The position numbers and the translations under genes are program-made. Shown piece by piece: positions 51,724-59,894 of a stretch of DNA of 64,000 nucleotides; positions within the stretch are counted from its first letter, which is position 1, and each line of letters begins with the position of its first letter. Under the pieces are notes generated by a model that saw only the letters and a program-made list of their open reading frames with translations, did not search any database and had not been told where the DNA came from. Origin of the DNA: Microbispora catharanthi (GTDB lineage: Bacteria; Actinomycetota; Actinomycetes; Streptosporangiales; Streptosporangiaceae); the NCBI RefSeq assembly GCF_006334915.2, contig NZ_VDMA02000031.1, positions 27,886-91,885 on the forward strand, written 5' to 3'.

Positions 51724-53550
51724 TCAGGGGCGGTCGGGGCCGGCGGCCTGGCTGAGCTGGAAATCGGCCGCCTGGCGGGTGAACAGGCGGGCGTATTCGC
51801 CGTCGAGGGCCATCAGCTCGTCATGGGTGCCCTGTTCGGCTACCCGCCCGTCGGCGAGGACGACGATGTGGTCCGCGCCGCGCACGGTGTTGAGGCGGTG
51901 CGAGATGAGGAGGCGCGTACGGCTGCCTCGGTAGTCGCGGAGCCGCTGATGGATGGCGTACTCGGCCTCGGGGTCGAGCCCGGAGCTGGGCTCGTCGAGG
52001 ATGAGCAGGTCGGCGGTGTCCGCGCGGAGGAGGGCGCGGGCGAGGGCGACGCGCTGCCACTGCCCCCCGGACAGGAGCACGCCCCGGCCGGGGTCCTCGT
52101 CCTGTTCGGCGGCGAAGAACCGCGACAGGATGGTGTCGTAGCCGCGGGGAAGGCTGACCAGTTTGTCGTGGACGTCCGCCCGGCGGGCCGCCTCGTGGAT
52201 CTGCTCCGGCCGGTCGAGGGAGCCGACGTCGCCGACGGCGACGTTCTCCGCCGCGGTGAGGTCGTAGGCCACGTAGTCCTGGAACACGGCTCCGATCCGG
52301 CGGCGCAGGTCGTCGACGCGCAGCTCGCGCATGTCGGCGCCGTCCCAGCGGACGCTGCCGCGCTCGGGGTCGTAGAGGCGGCACAGGAGCTTGACGACGG
52401 TGCTCTTGCCCGCGCCGTTCAGGCCGACCAGGGCCACGCTCCGCCCGTACGGGATGGTCAAGTTCAGGCCGCGCAGCACGTACGGATGGCCGGCGTCGTA
52501 TCGGAACCACACGTCGCGCAGTTCGATGCCGCGCCGTAGCGGTGGCACGTCGCCGCCGGTGGCGGGTTCCGGCAGGTCGGGTCCGATGGTGACGACGTGG
52601 GCGTAGTGGCCGGCCAGGACGAGTGCCTCGTTCAGGTGTGCCAGCTGGATCACCATCCCGGAGAGGGAGGACTGGGTGCCGGCGAGTGCGGCGGTGAGGA
52701 CGGCCAGGTCGCCGATGCCGGCCTGACCCCCCGCTATCCGGGAGACCAGCACGATCAGCGCGGCGCCGGCGATGACCGTGCTGAGGGCGGTGAGCGCCCC
52801 GTTGTAGCGGACGGCCGTCAGGTCCATCCGGCGTTCCGCCCGCTGCTCGGCGGCCAGTTCACCCAGCATGCGCCGCCGCAGGAAGCCCCCGATGCCGAAC
52901 AGCCGGATCTCCTTGGCGGCCTGATGGTCGAGCATCAGCGTCTGGTAGAACATCCGGCGGCGTTCCGCGGGGGCCATCTCCAGGCGGAGGTACGCCCGGC
53001 GGCGGCCGAGCCTGAGCTGGACGATCAGTTCGGGCACGGCGGCCGCGGCAACGACGGCGGCGAGGAGCGGGCTGAGCGTGGCGAGCGCGCCGAGGAGCCC
53101 GGCGATGGTGATGCCGCCGCGTGCCGCTCCGAGCGCCGACTCGGTGACGAGTTGCGGAGCGGTCTGGGCGGACTGCTGGGCCAGCTGGAGCCGATTGTGG
53201 AAATCCGGGTTCTCCAGCCTCGTCAGTCCCTGCATCCGGCACACCGCGGTGAACAGTTCGTCGCTGGTGCGCCACGCGATGCGGCGCTGCTGCTCCCGCT
53301 GGACCCACCCGGACAGGTGGGGCAGCAGCGCGGTCAGGGCTCCGAGCACGGCCATCGCGGCGGCGAGCGGCGTCGTCGAGGGGCCCGACCCGGCGGTCAG
53401 GCGATCGATCAGCAGTTTGGTGAGCCACGTGATCGCGACGGGGGCGGCGCCGTTCAGGACCGCCATGGCGAGCTGGGACAGCGCGAGAACCGGTCCGGCC
53501 CGCCAGACGAGCGCCAGGGTGAGCCGCAGCGGCCCGAGTCGTGACCTCAC
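51724..53550 (-). CDS. ABC exporter, fused TMD-NBD, of peptide cluster
   Basis: A 608-residue protein from GTG 53550. Six membrane segments lie in residues about 15-310 and an ATPase follows: Walker A LVGLNGAGKSTVV, signature LLSGGQWQRVALARAL, Walker B LLILDEPSSGLD, switch His in LLISHRLNTV. No C39 peptidase domain, so leader removal must be done by another enzyme; the S26 peptidase at 55050 fits. Fourth gene of the minus-strand operon starting with the Cys-rich peptide, 5 bp after the thiol-redox gene. Likely exports the peptide. Confidence 0.9.
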   Translation of the reverse strand: MRSRLGPLRLTLALVWRAGPVLALSQLAMAVLNGAAPVAITWLTKLLIDRLTAGSGPSTTPLAAAMAVLGALTALLPHLSGWVQREQQRRIAWRTSDELFTAVCRMQGLTRLENPDFHNRLQLAQQSAQTAPQLVTESALGAARGGITIAGLLGALATLSPLLAAVVAAAAVPELIVQLRLGRRRAYLRLEMAPAERRRMFYQTLMLDHQAAKEIRLFGIGGFLRRRMLGELAAEQRAERRMDLTAVRYNGALTALSTVIAGAALIVLVSRIAGGQAGIGDLAVLTAALAGTQSSLSGMVIQLAHLNEALVLAGHYAHVVTIGPDLPEPATGGDVPPLRRGIELRDVWFRYDAGHPYVLRGLNLTIPYGRSVALVGLNGAGKSTVVKLLCRLYDPERGSVRWDGADMRELRVDDLRRRIGAVFQDYVAYDLTAAENVAVGDVGSLDRPEQIHEAARRADVHDKLVSLPRGYDTILSRFFAAEQDEDPGRGVLLSGGQWQRVALARALLRADTADLLILDEPSSGLDPEAEYAIHQRLRDYRGSRTRLLISHRLNTVRGADHIVVLADGRVAEQGTHDELMALDGEYARLFTRQAADFQLSQAAGPDRP

Positions 53551-53555
53551 GCCGG

Positions 53556-54098
53556 TCAGGCCGGGGACGGCGCTGCCGCCGGCAGCTCCGGCTTCAGGCT
53601 GCTGCCGGCGACGGTTCCGTCGGGGCCGACCAGGAAGAAGGACGGGAAGGCCCTGATCTCGAACGCGTCCGCCATCGCGCCGCCCTCGCTCTCCACGACG
53701 ACGCTCACGTCGTCCGTCAGGGCGGCGAGCAGCTCGGCGGGTCTCTTCTCGCCCTCCACCACCACCGCCAGGACTCGTACGCCGTCGGCGGCGGCGTCAC
53801 GGGCGGTCGTGACGAAGGCGGGCGCCTTCGGCAGGCAGTGCGGGCAGTCGGTGCTGAAGAACCCGACGAGGGTGCGCTCGCCCGCGAAGTCGTCCGTGGT
53901 CACCTTCGTGTCCGTGACCGTGAGCGCGGAGAAGGCCGGGACCTCGGCGCCCACGGCGAGCCCGGGACTTCCGGGCATTCTCCCGGCGAGGGAGTCCTTG
54001 GTGATTTTCCGGAGTTTCCTGATGACCGCGCCGGTCAGGAGCAGGTTCACCAGGACGAGCCCGCCGAGCAGGACGACGGCGGCGGCCAGGACGGCCAT
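53556..54098 (-). CDS. TlpA/MauD-like membrane-anchored thioredoxin
   Basis: A 180-residue protein, ribosome site AAGGGAACG. One N-terminal membrane helix (residues about 3-25) followed by a thioredoxin-like domain facing outward; active site TDCPHCLPK (C85, C88) and the cis-Pro region RAFPSFFLVG. Such proteins reduce or isomerise disulfides outside the membrane and pair with MauE-type proteins. The MauE-like gene is directly upstream and the six-cysteine peptide precedes that, so folding of the peptide is the natural role (inference). Confidence 0.88.
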   Translation of the reverse strand: MAVLAAAVVLLGGLVLVNLLLTGAVIRKLRKITKDSLAGRMPGSPGLAVGAEVPAFSALTVTDTKVTTDDFAGERTLVGFFSTDCPHCLPKAPAFVTTARDAAADGVRVLAVVVEGEKRPAELLAALTDDVSVVVESEGGAMADAFEIRAFPSFFLVGPDGTVAGSSLKPELPAAAPSPA

Positions 54099-54117
54099 GG
54101 GCGTTCCCTTCGATGGA

Positions 54118-54645
54118 TCAGCGGAGGAGGTGGAGCAGGTCGTCGAGGAGCACGACGGCGCCGACGGCGACCGAGGCCCCGAGCAGGCAGAGCGCGGCGG
54201 CGGGCGGCGCGACGGGCGTGCCGCCCGCAGCGGACGTCATGGCGGCCCCGGCCATCGCGCACGCGACGAGAACGGCGTTGCGCGCCACGTGCCGGCGGTT
54301 GACCGGCTCGTCCGATCCACCGAAGCATCGGCACGCGACGGTCGTTCCGCGCCGCAGCGCCGTCACCAGGACCGCGGCGAACCCGAGGAGCAGGCCCCCG
54401 GCGAGCAGGAGGCCCGGCCTGCCGTCGCCGTCGAGGCCGGGCGCCGCCAGCATGACGACGGTCCCGGCCTCGACGGCGACGACCACCACGGCGGCGGGCG
54501 TCCCGAGACCCGTGGGAAGGCCGCCGAGTCGCCGAACCGCCGTGGTGAAATCGCCGAAGGCCCGCCGCGTGCGCAGCTTCGTGAGGACGGAGACCAGGAA
54601 GACCCCCATCAGCACGAGCCGGACGGTCAGCACGGCATAGACCAT
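54118..54645 (-). CDS. MauE-like membrane protein
   Basis: A 175-residue protein with four hydrophobic segments, typical of MauE/DoxX-type proteins. The CRCFGG motif (C105, C107) is characteristic of MauE and related thiol-electron carriers. In methylamine-dehydrogenase clusters MauE and MauD support disulfide formation in a Cys-rich subunit; here the same pair follows a Cys-rich peptide gene by 18 bp. Likely passes electrons across the membrane to or from the TlpA-like protein. Confidence 0.85.
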   Translation of the reverse strand: MVYAVLTVRLVLMGVFLVSVLTKLRTRRAFGDFTTAVRRLGGLPTGLGTPAAVVVVAVEAGTVVMLAAPGLDGDGRPGLLLAGGLLLGFAAVLVTALRRGTTVACRCFGGSDEPVNRRHVARNAVLVACAMAGAAMTSAAGGTPVAPPAAALCLLGASVAVGAVVLLDDLLHLLR

Positions 54646-54663
54646 GGGACGTGCCGGCCGGCG

Positions 54664-54873
54664 TCAGCAGTAGCCGATGTTCTGCCAGGCGCCGCTGCAG
54701 CTGCTCCGCCAGTATGTGATGCAGAGGAAGCCGGTCGGGTTGGGGTAGCAGTCCTTGTAGCGGTTGCAGCCGCCCGACGGCCAGTATTCGAAACAGTTGT
54801 CGGCCTGGGCTTCGGCACCGGGGAGGAGCTTTTCGAGCAGCCGGTCTCCCAGGCGGTTCAGCTTACGGATCAT
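54664..54873 (-). CDS. Cys-rich secreted peptide precursor (RiPP-like)
   Basis: A 69-residue peptide with ribosome site AAGGGAG. Residues 1-24 (MIRKLNRLGDRLLEKLLPGA then EAQA) form an amphipathic leader ending in AQA, a signal-peptidase-like site before DN. The core (25-69) has six cysteines (C27, C36, C42, C51, C59, C69), enough for three disulfides, and is rich in Y, W, N and G. It is the first gene of an operon encoding MauE-like, TlpA-like and ABC proteins and diverges from an S26 peptidase. Probable product: an exported disulfide-rich peptide; activity unknown. Confidence 0.82.
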   Translation of the reverse strand: MIRKLNRLGDRLLEKLLPGAEAQADNCFEYWPSGGCNRYKDCYPNPTGFLCITYWRSSCSGAWQNIGYC

Positions 54874-54949
54874 GGTTTCTCCCTTTGCTGGGTTCGGGCG
54901 TGGTAGGCCGCCCGCCCTGTGAGGATGCTCGGCGCGGCCTTCGCCGCGG

Positions 54950-55000
54950 TTGCGCGCCGGATGCGCGATACGCCGTAGGGGCCGCGCAACCGTCGCGCAG
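54950..55000. promoter_or_regulatory. Mirrored SARP-type heptamer direct repeats in divergent promoter
   Basis: TTGCGCG (54950-54956) and ATGCGCG (54961-54967) are direct repeats with 11-bp periodicity. CGCGCAA (54983-54989) and CGCGCAG (54994-55000) are the same arrangement on the opposite strand. SARP regulators bind direct heptamers at 11- or 22-bp spacing. The two pairs face the peptide operon (left) and the peptidase gene (right). A SARP gene lies in the cluster at 55460-58747. Confidence 0.72.
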
Positions 55001-55049
55001 CCGGGACTCGGCAGAATCGCGATCGGCTGACCAGGCCGAAAGGTTGATC

Positions 55050-55511
55050 ATGCAACATTTCGTGATTTCGCTGCTGTCTCTGGCCGTGGCCGCCGCGGTC
55101 GCCGGGATGGTCGCGGCCCGGCGACGCTTCGTCGTGGTGCGGGTGGCCGGGACGAGCATGGTTCCGACGTACCAGCCGGGAGATCGGGTGCTCATACGAC
55201 GCGGCGGGCGGGCGGTCCCGCGGCGCGGCCAGGTGGTGGTCTTCCGGCGCCTGCAGCCGGGCGGCACGGGCTCTTCGGGACGCGCGTCCGGACTGCGCGG
55301 GACGGAGTGGCTGATCAAGCGGGTCGCCGCCATGCCGGGCGACAGGGTGCCCGACCAGGTCGCGCCGGGCGTGCACGCCGCGCCGGGTGACGTGGTCCCG
55401 GCCGACCGGCTGGTGGTCCTCGGCGACGGCCCGACCAGCCGGGACTCGCGGCACTGGGGCTACCTGCCGGTGAGCGAGGTGCTGGGCGTCGTCATCCGCA
55501 GGTTGTCGTGA
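55050..55511 (+). CDS. S26-family signal peptidase of peptide cluster
   Basis: ATG 55050 after GAAAGG gives 153 residues; one N-terminal membrane helix (residues about 3-23). Catalytic Ser in RVAGTSMVPTYQPGD (S36), Lys in WLIKRVAAMPGD (K90) and box E LGDGPTSRDSRHWGYLP are all present, so it is probably active. It diverges from the peptide gene, with mirrored repeats between. Likely removes the peptide leader outside the membrane. Its 3' end overlaps the SARP gene by 52 bp on opposite strands. Confidence 0.9.
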   Translation: MQHFVISLLSLAVAAAVAGMVAARRRFVVVRVAGTSMVPTYQPGDRVLIRRGGRAVPRRGQVVVFRRLQPGGTGSSGRASGLRGTEWLIKRVAAMPGDRVPDQVAPGVHAAPGDVVPADRLVVLGDGPTSRDSRHWGYLPVSEVLGVVIRRLS

Positions 55512-58500
55512 TCGGGCGAGGCCCCGTCCACGCCGTCCACGCCGTCCACGGCGGCCTCTGCGGTGTTGCCGAGCCGCTGGAACAACCGGTGCGCCGCCGT
55601 CCAGGACCGCGTGGCCGCCTCCTGGTCGCCGCAGTCGTGCTGGACCCGGCCGAGGGCTCTCAGCGCGAGCGCCTGCTCGTGGAGGTCGTGCAGCCCGCGC
55701 GCCGTGCGTACCGCGTCGTCGAGCGCGCGTACCGCCTGGTCGGCGCGGCCGCCGAGACGGTGTGACTCACCCAGGACGCGGAGCCCGGCGGCCTGTCCGG
55801 AAGGAACTCCGAACTCCTCGAACACGGCCAGCGCCCGCTCGATCGGCTTCGCCACGTTCCGGCGCCCGAAACGAAGGCACAGATCGCCGAGGGCGAGCAG
55901 CAGATACGCCTCCAGCAGCCGCTCCCCGCGCCGCCGGCAGATCTGCAGGCCCTCCCACAGATGGTGGGAGACGCGCCTGCCCGTGGCCTGGTCGCGGCAG
56001 GCGGCCGCCATCTCCCGCAGGGCGAGGGTCCTGGCCACCAGACTGTTCCCGCGGATCGCCAGGCGGAGCGCCCGGTCCGCGCAGGCGAGCGCGTCCTCGT
56101 GGAGCCCCTGCTCCCGGTCGGTGACGGCGCGGACGTACCAGAGACGGCTCAGGGCGAGCTCGTAGCCGATCTCCTCAGCCATGGCCATGGCCTCGTCCGC
56201 CACCGCGCGGGCCTGGTCGGGGTCGCCCCCGCGGCACAGCGCGAACGCCCGCAGGCACAGCAGGTCGAGCGCGCCATGCCGTTCCCCCGCCGCGCCGAAC
56301 ACCGCGAGCGCCGCCTCGATCGCCTCGGGGCCGACGCCGCGCCGCTGCTCCACGCCGATCATGAGCAGGTGGCCGAGGCCGCGCGTCATCACCGCCTCGC
56401 CCCACCGGTCGCCGCCCAGTGCGCACGCCCGCAGCGCCAGCTCGTGGGATGACGCCCAGTCCCGGTAGTGCCCGCGGAAGGCGTAGTAGCCGGCCGCGCG
56501 GGCGGACAGTTCCCAGGCCGCCTCGTTCAGACCGAGCCGGCAGGCCTGCGCCACCCCCGCCAGAAGGCTCTGCCGCTCGCTGTCGAACCAGGCCGTCGGA
56601 TCGCCGACCAGGGCCCTGGTGGTGGCGGGGTCGGCGTACCAGCGAGGGGCCGCGCCACGGATGACGGAGGCCGCCTGCTCCGGCAGGCCGCTCTCCGCCG
56701 CCTCCGCGAGCGCGAGCAACGCGCCGAGAACGCGGGTGATCGCCTTGTCCCGCTCGCCGGCGGTCTCCTCCAGCTCGGCGCGTTCCCGCGCGTAGAGCCG
56801 TACCAACTCATGGAAGCGGTAGCGGAACTGCCCGTTCCCGTCGCTGCCCTCGCAGTTCAGGAGCTGGGCGTCGACGAGCATATCGGCGTACGTCTCGGCT
56901 TCGCGCACCGTCACGTCGAGGGCCGCCGCGAGCATCCAGGCGGCGAAGGCGGGGACGTCGAGCAGGCCGAGCATCCGCAGCGCCCGCCGGCTGGTCTCGT
57001 CGAGCCTGTCGTAGTCGGCGGCCAGCCCCGCCCGGACCGACAGGTCGCCGAGAGAGAGCTCGTCGAGGCGCCGCCGCTCCGCCCGCAGGCGATCCGCCAG
57101 GTGGTCGAGTCGCCAGTGCTCGCGCAGCGCCAGTTTCGCCCCCGCGATCCGTATCGCCAGGGGCAGGTGACCGCAGAGCCGGACGATCTCGGCCGCGACC
57201 GTGGGCCGCGCCGCCACCCGGATCGGCCCGGCGATCCGCCCGAGCAGCTCCGACGCGCATGCCGGATCGAGCGGGCCGACGCGTACGGATCGGGCGCTCA
57301 ATCCGGCGACCCCGCGCCTGCTCGTCAGCAGTACGGCGCAGCCCGCGCCACCCGGCAGGAGCGGCCTGACCTGCTCCTCGCCCGCGGCGTCGTCCAGCAC
57401 GACCAGCACACGACGGTCGGCCAGGACGGTGCGGAACAGCTTCCCGCGCTCCTCGGCCTCGTCCGGCACCGCCCGCGCGTCCACCCCGAGGGCGATCAGG
57501 AACCGCCCCAGCGCCTCGGCCGGGACGATCGGCCGAGGGCAGGTCCCGCGCAGGTCGATGTAGAGCCGGCCGTCGGCGAACGTCTCCCGCAGGCCGTGGG
57601 CGACGTGGACCGCGAGCGCCGTCTTGCCGGTGCCCGCCCCGCCGTACAGGGCCACGACCGGCGTCGCGGCGGTGTGTCCGTCCGCGCCGGTGAGCCACAG
57701 CCGCAGTGACTCCGCCGTGTCCTGGCGTCCCGTGAAGTCCGCGATGTCCGGTGGCAGATGGCACGGCACCGTCGTCGCGGGCCCCGTCCGCCCCTCACCC
57801 GTCCGCCCCTCACCCGTCCGCCCCTCACCCGTCCGCCCCTCACCCGTCCGGCTCTCCGCGTCGCTCCCGGCTTCGTCCCCGGCGGTGTTTCCGTCAGCGT
57901 TTCCGGCGCTGTAGTCGGCGGTGTCCCGGGCTTCGAAGTACGCGGCGCGCTCGTCCGCGCAGGCCGCCCCCTCCGGCCCGAGGATCTCGCCGGCGAACGG
58001 TCCGATCGCTTCGTCCCGCAGGATCGCCTCGTGCACCCGTCGCAGCATCCGGCCGGGTTCCACGCCGAGTTCCTCACCGAGCACGGTCCGCGTCCGCTGG
58101 TAGACCCGTAACGCCTCGACCTGGCGCCCGGCTTGGCTCAGGGCCAGCATCAGGCAGGCGTGCAGCCGCTCCCGGTAGGGATGCAGCTCTGCCATCTCGG
58201 TCAGGCCGGTGACCAGCTCCGCGTGGCGGCCCCGGGCCAGGTCGACGACGGCCAGCTCCTCACAGGTCAGCAGCCGTTCCTCCTCGAGCCGCCGCGCCTC
58301 GTCGGCCACCATCGACACGTCCCCGATGTCGGCGTAGGCGGGCCCCCGCCACAGGCCGAGCGCACGCTCGAACAGCATGCCCGCCTTCGCCGGGTCCGCG
58401 TTCCTCCTGGCGGCCCGCCCCGCCGCCGTGAGCTCCCGGAAGCGCAGCACGTCCAGCTCCGGCGGCAGCACGGTGATGGCGTAACCACCCGTGCTACGGA

Positions 58501-58747
58501 CGACGCGGTCGCGCTCACCCAGCGCCTGCCTCAACCGCAGCACGTATATCTGAAGGGTCTTGTGCGCGCTGCGGGGCGGTGTGCTCCCCCACAGGGCCTC
58601 GACCAGCGCCGGCACCGCCACCGGCCTGCCCGGCGTACACAGCAGGGCCGCCAGCATGCGTCGCAGCATCGCCGCGCCCAGCGGGACGGGCACCCCGTCG
58701 CGGCTCACCCGCAGCGGCCCGAGAACGTCGAACTCCAACACCGTCAC
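55460..58747 (-). CDS. SARP-family regulator with NB-ARC and TPR (AfsR-like)
   Basis: A 1,095-residue protein from GTG 58747. Residues 1-95: OmpR-type winged HTH (LRRMLAALLCTPGRPVAVPA, LQIYVLRLRQALGERDRVVR); 96-265: BTAD; about 300-330: Gly/Glu/Arg/Thr repeat linker; about 340-620: NB-ARC with Walker A LYGGAGTGKTALAVHVAH; 700-1070: TPR-like repeats. AfsR-type SARPs activate secondary-metabolite genes by binding direct heptamers. Its most likely target is the divergent promoter at 54874-55049. It is convergent with, and overlaps, the peptidase gene. Confidence 0.93.
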   Translation of the reverse strand: MTVLEFDVLGPLRVSRDGVPVPLGAAMLRRMLAALLCTPGRPVAVPALVEALWGSTPPRSAHKTLQIYVLRLRQALGERDRVVRSTGGYAITVLPPELDVLRFRELTAAGRAARRNADPAKAGMLFERALGLWRGPAYADIGDVSMVADEARRLEEERLLTCEELAVVDLARGRHAELVTGLTEMAELHPYRERLHACLMLALSQAGRQVEALRVYQRTRTVLGEELGVEPGRMLRRVHEAILRDEAIGPFAGEILGPEGAACADERAAYFEARDTADYSAGNADGNTAGDEAGSDAESRTGEGRTGEGRTGEGRTGEGRTGPATTVPCHLPPDIADFTGRQDTAESLRLWLTGADGHTAATPVVALYGGAGTGKTALAVHVAHGLRETFADGRLYIDLRGTCPRPIVPAEALGRFLIALGVDARAVPDEAEERGKLFRTVLADRRVLVVLDDAAGEEQVRPLLPGGAGCAVLLTSRRGVAGLSARSVRVGPLDPACASELLGRIAGPIRVAARPTVAAEIVRLCGHLPLAIRIAGAKLALREHWRLDHLADRLRAERRRLDELSLGDLSVRAGLAADYDRLDETSRRALRMLGLLDVPAFAAWMLAAALDVTVREAETYADMLVDAQLLNCEGSDGNGQFRYRFHELVRLYARERAELEETAGERDKAITRVLGALLALAEAAESGLPEQAASVIRGAAPRWYADPATTRALVGDPTAWFDSERQSLLAGVAQACRLGLNEAAWELSARAAGYYAFRGHYRDWASSHELALRACALGGDRWGEAVMTRGLGHLLMIGVEQRRGVGPEAIEAALAVFGAAGERHGALDLLCLRAFALCRGGDPDQARAVADEAMAMAEEIGYELALSRLWYVRAVTDREQGLHEDALACADRALRLAIRGNSLVARTLALREMAAACRDQATGRRVSHHLWEGLQICRRRGERLLEAYLLLALGDLCLRFGRRNVAKPIERALAVFEEFGVPSGQAAGLRVLGESHRLGGRADQAVRALDDAVRTARGLHDLHEQALALRALGRVQHDCGDQEAATRSWTAAHRLFQRLGNTAEAAVDGVDGVDGASPDHDNLRMTTPSTSLTGR
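57785..57850. repeat. 15-bp minisatellite in SARP gene
   Basis: The unit CACCCGTCCGCCCCT is repeated about four to five times without interruption and codes for GEGRT repeats in the linker between BTAD and NB-ARC. The unit length is a multiple of three, so copy-number change keeps the frame but alters linker length. A 9-bp repeat (GTCCACGCC, three copies) occurs near 55,525-55,552 at the 3' end of the same gene. Confidence 0.85.
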
Positions 58748-59060
58748 CCCTCGCGAGGCCGGTCACCGGGGCGAGCCTTCGATCAGCCGAGGTGCCCGCC
58801 GCCTCCTCCCCCGGCCATGCCCTGCCCCGGCGGCCCCCCGTCGCATGGCCACCTTCTCTTCACTAACTGTGCGGGCGCAGCCCGAGCATCGGAGACGCCG
58901 GTATATCCGTCGTATAGGCCCTGGTAGCGCGGCGCACTTGTCCCCCGTGCGAGCTACCCGCGAATGTCCACCGCGCGGTGACGATTCCAGACCGTCGAAT
59001 CCCTAGCGTTCTCGGCGTAACCGCGGCGCTCCGGTCGCGGAGTCTCCCAAAGGAGTCGTC
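58748..59060. other. Divergent intergenic region
   Basis: The region holds the promoters of the SARP gene (left) and the CPBP gene (right; AAAGGAG before 59061). I see no open frame with good codon bias and no strong repeat. Confidence 0.4.
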
Positions 59061-59894
59061 ATGCGACTGTTGAAGCAGCTGGTGGCCGTCGCGGCGGTCG
59101 CCTTCGCCGGCAACCTGGGCATGGGCGCGGTACAGGGGAACGCGTTTCTCACCCTGGTCCTCGGTGTCGCGACAGCCGTACTCGCGGTGTTCGTGTACGC
59201 GTGGGCGGTGCGGTGGTCGGAGCGCCGCGCGCCGGTGGAGGTGGCCGGGGAAGGCGCCGCCTCCGCCGTCGGCCGGGGGATGCTGATCGGTGCCGGGGCG
59301 TTCACGGCCGTCATCGTGAACATCGCTCTCGTGGGCGGTTACCGGATCGAGGGCCTCGGCTCGGTGACGGGCGCGGTCGGGCTGCTCGGCTTCAGTGCCG
59401 CCGCCGCGGTGACGGAGGAGCTGCTGTTCCGCGGCGTCCTGTTCCGGATCGTCGAGAAATGGACCGGCACGTGGATCGCGCTGGGGCTGACCGGCCTGGT
59501 GTTCGGCCTGATGCACCTGGGCAACCAGAACGCCAACCTGTGGGGCGCGATCGCCATCGCGATCGAGGCCGGCGGCATGCTCGCCGCCGCCTACGCCGCG
59601 ACCCGCACCCTGTGGCTGCCGATCGGCCTGCACTTCGCTTGGAACTTCGTCGAGGGCGGCGTCTTCGGCACCGAGGTCTCCGGCAACGGCGCGACGCAGG
59701 GGCTGCTGCATGGTGTGACGTCGGGTCCGGACGTGCTCACCGGCGGCGAGTTCGGGCCGGAGGCGAGCGCGTACGCGGTGGTGTTCGGCCTGCTGCTGAC
59801 GGTCGTGTTCCTGTGGCTGGCCCGCCGTCGCGGCAACCTGGTTCCCCGTCGGCGCCGTGCCCGCGCCGGCGCGACCGCTACGCTCTCCCAGTGA
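59061..59894 (+). CDS. CPBP (CAAX-type) intramembrane metalloprotease
   Basis: A 277-residue protein with about seven membrane segments. The CPBP motifs are present: EELLFRG with the EExxxR pattern (TEELLFRGVLFR), FGLMHLGN and GLHFAWNF supplying the metal-binding His. Family members process peptides or act in self-immunity to bacteriocins. The stop overlaps the start of a histidine kinase gene, so the three genes to 61701 form an operon. It lies next to the Cys-rich peptide cluster; an immunity role is possible but not shown. Confidence 0.9.
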   Translation: MRLLKQLVAVAAVAFAGNLGMGAVQGNAFLTLVLGVATAVLAVFVYAWAVRWSERRAPVEVAGEGAASAVGRGMLIGAGAFTAVIVNIALVGGYRIEGLGSVTGAVGLLGFSAAAAVTEELLFRGVLFRIVEKWTGTWIALGLTGLVFGLMHLGNQNANLWGAIAIAIEAGGMLAAAYAATRTLWLPIGLHFAWNFVEGGVFGTEVSGNGATQGLLHGVTSGPDVLTGGEFGPEASAYAVVFGLLLTVVFLWLARRRGNLVPRRRRARAGATATLSQ

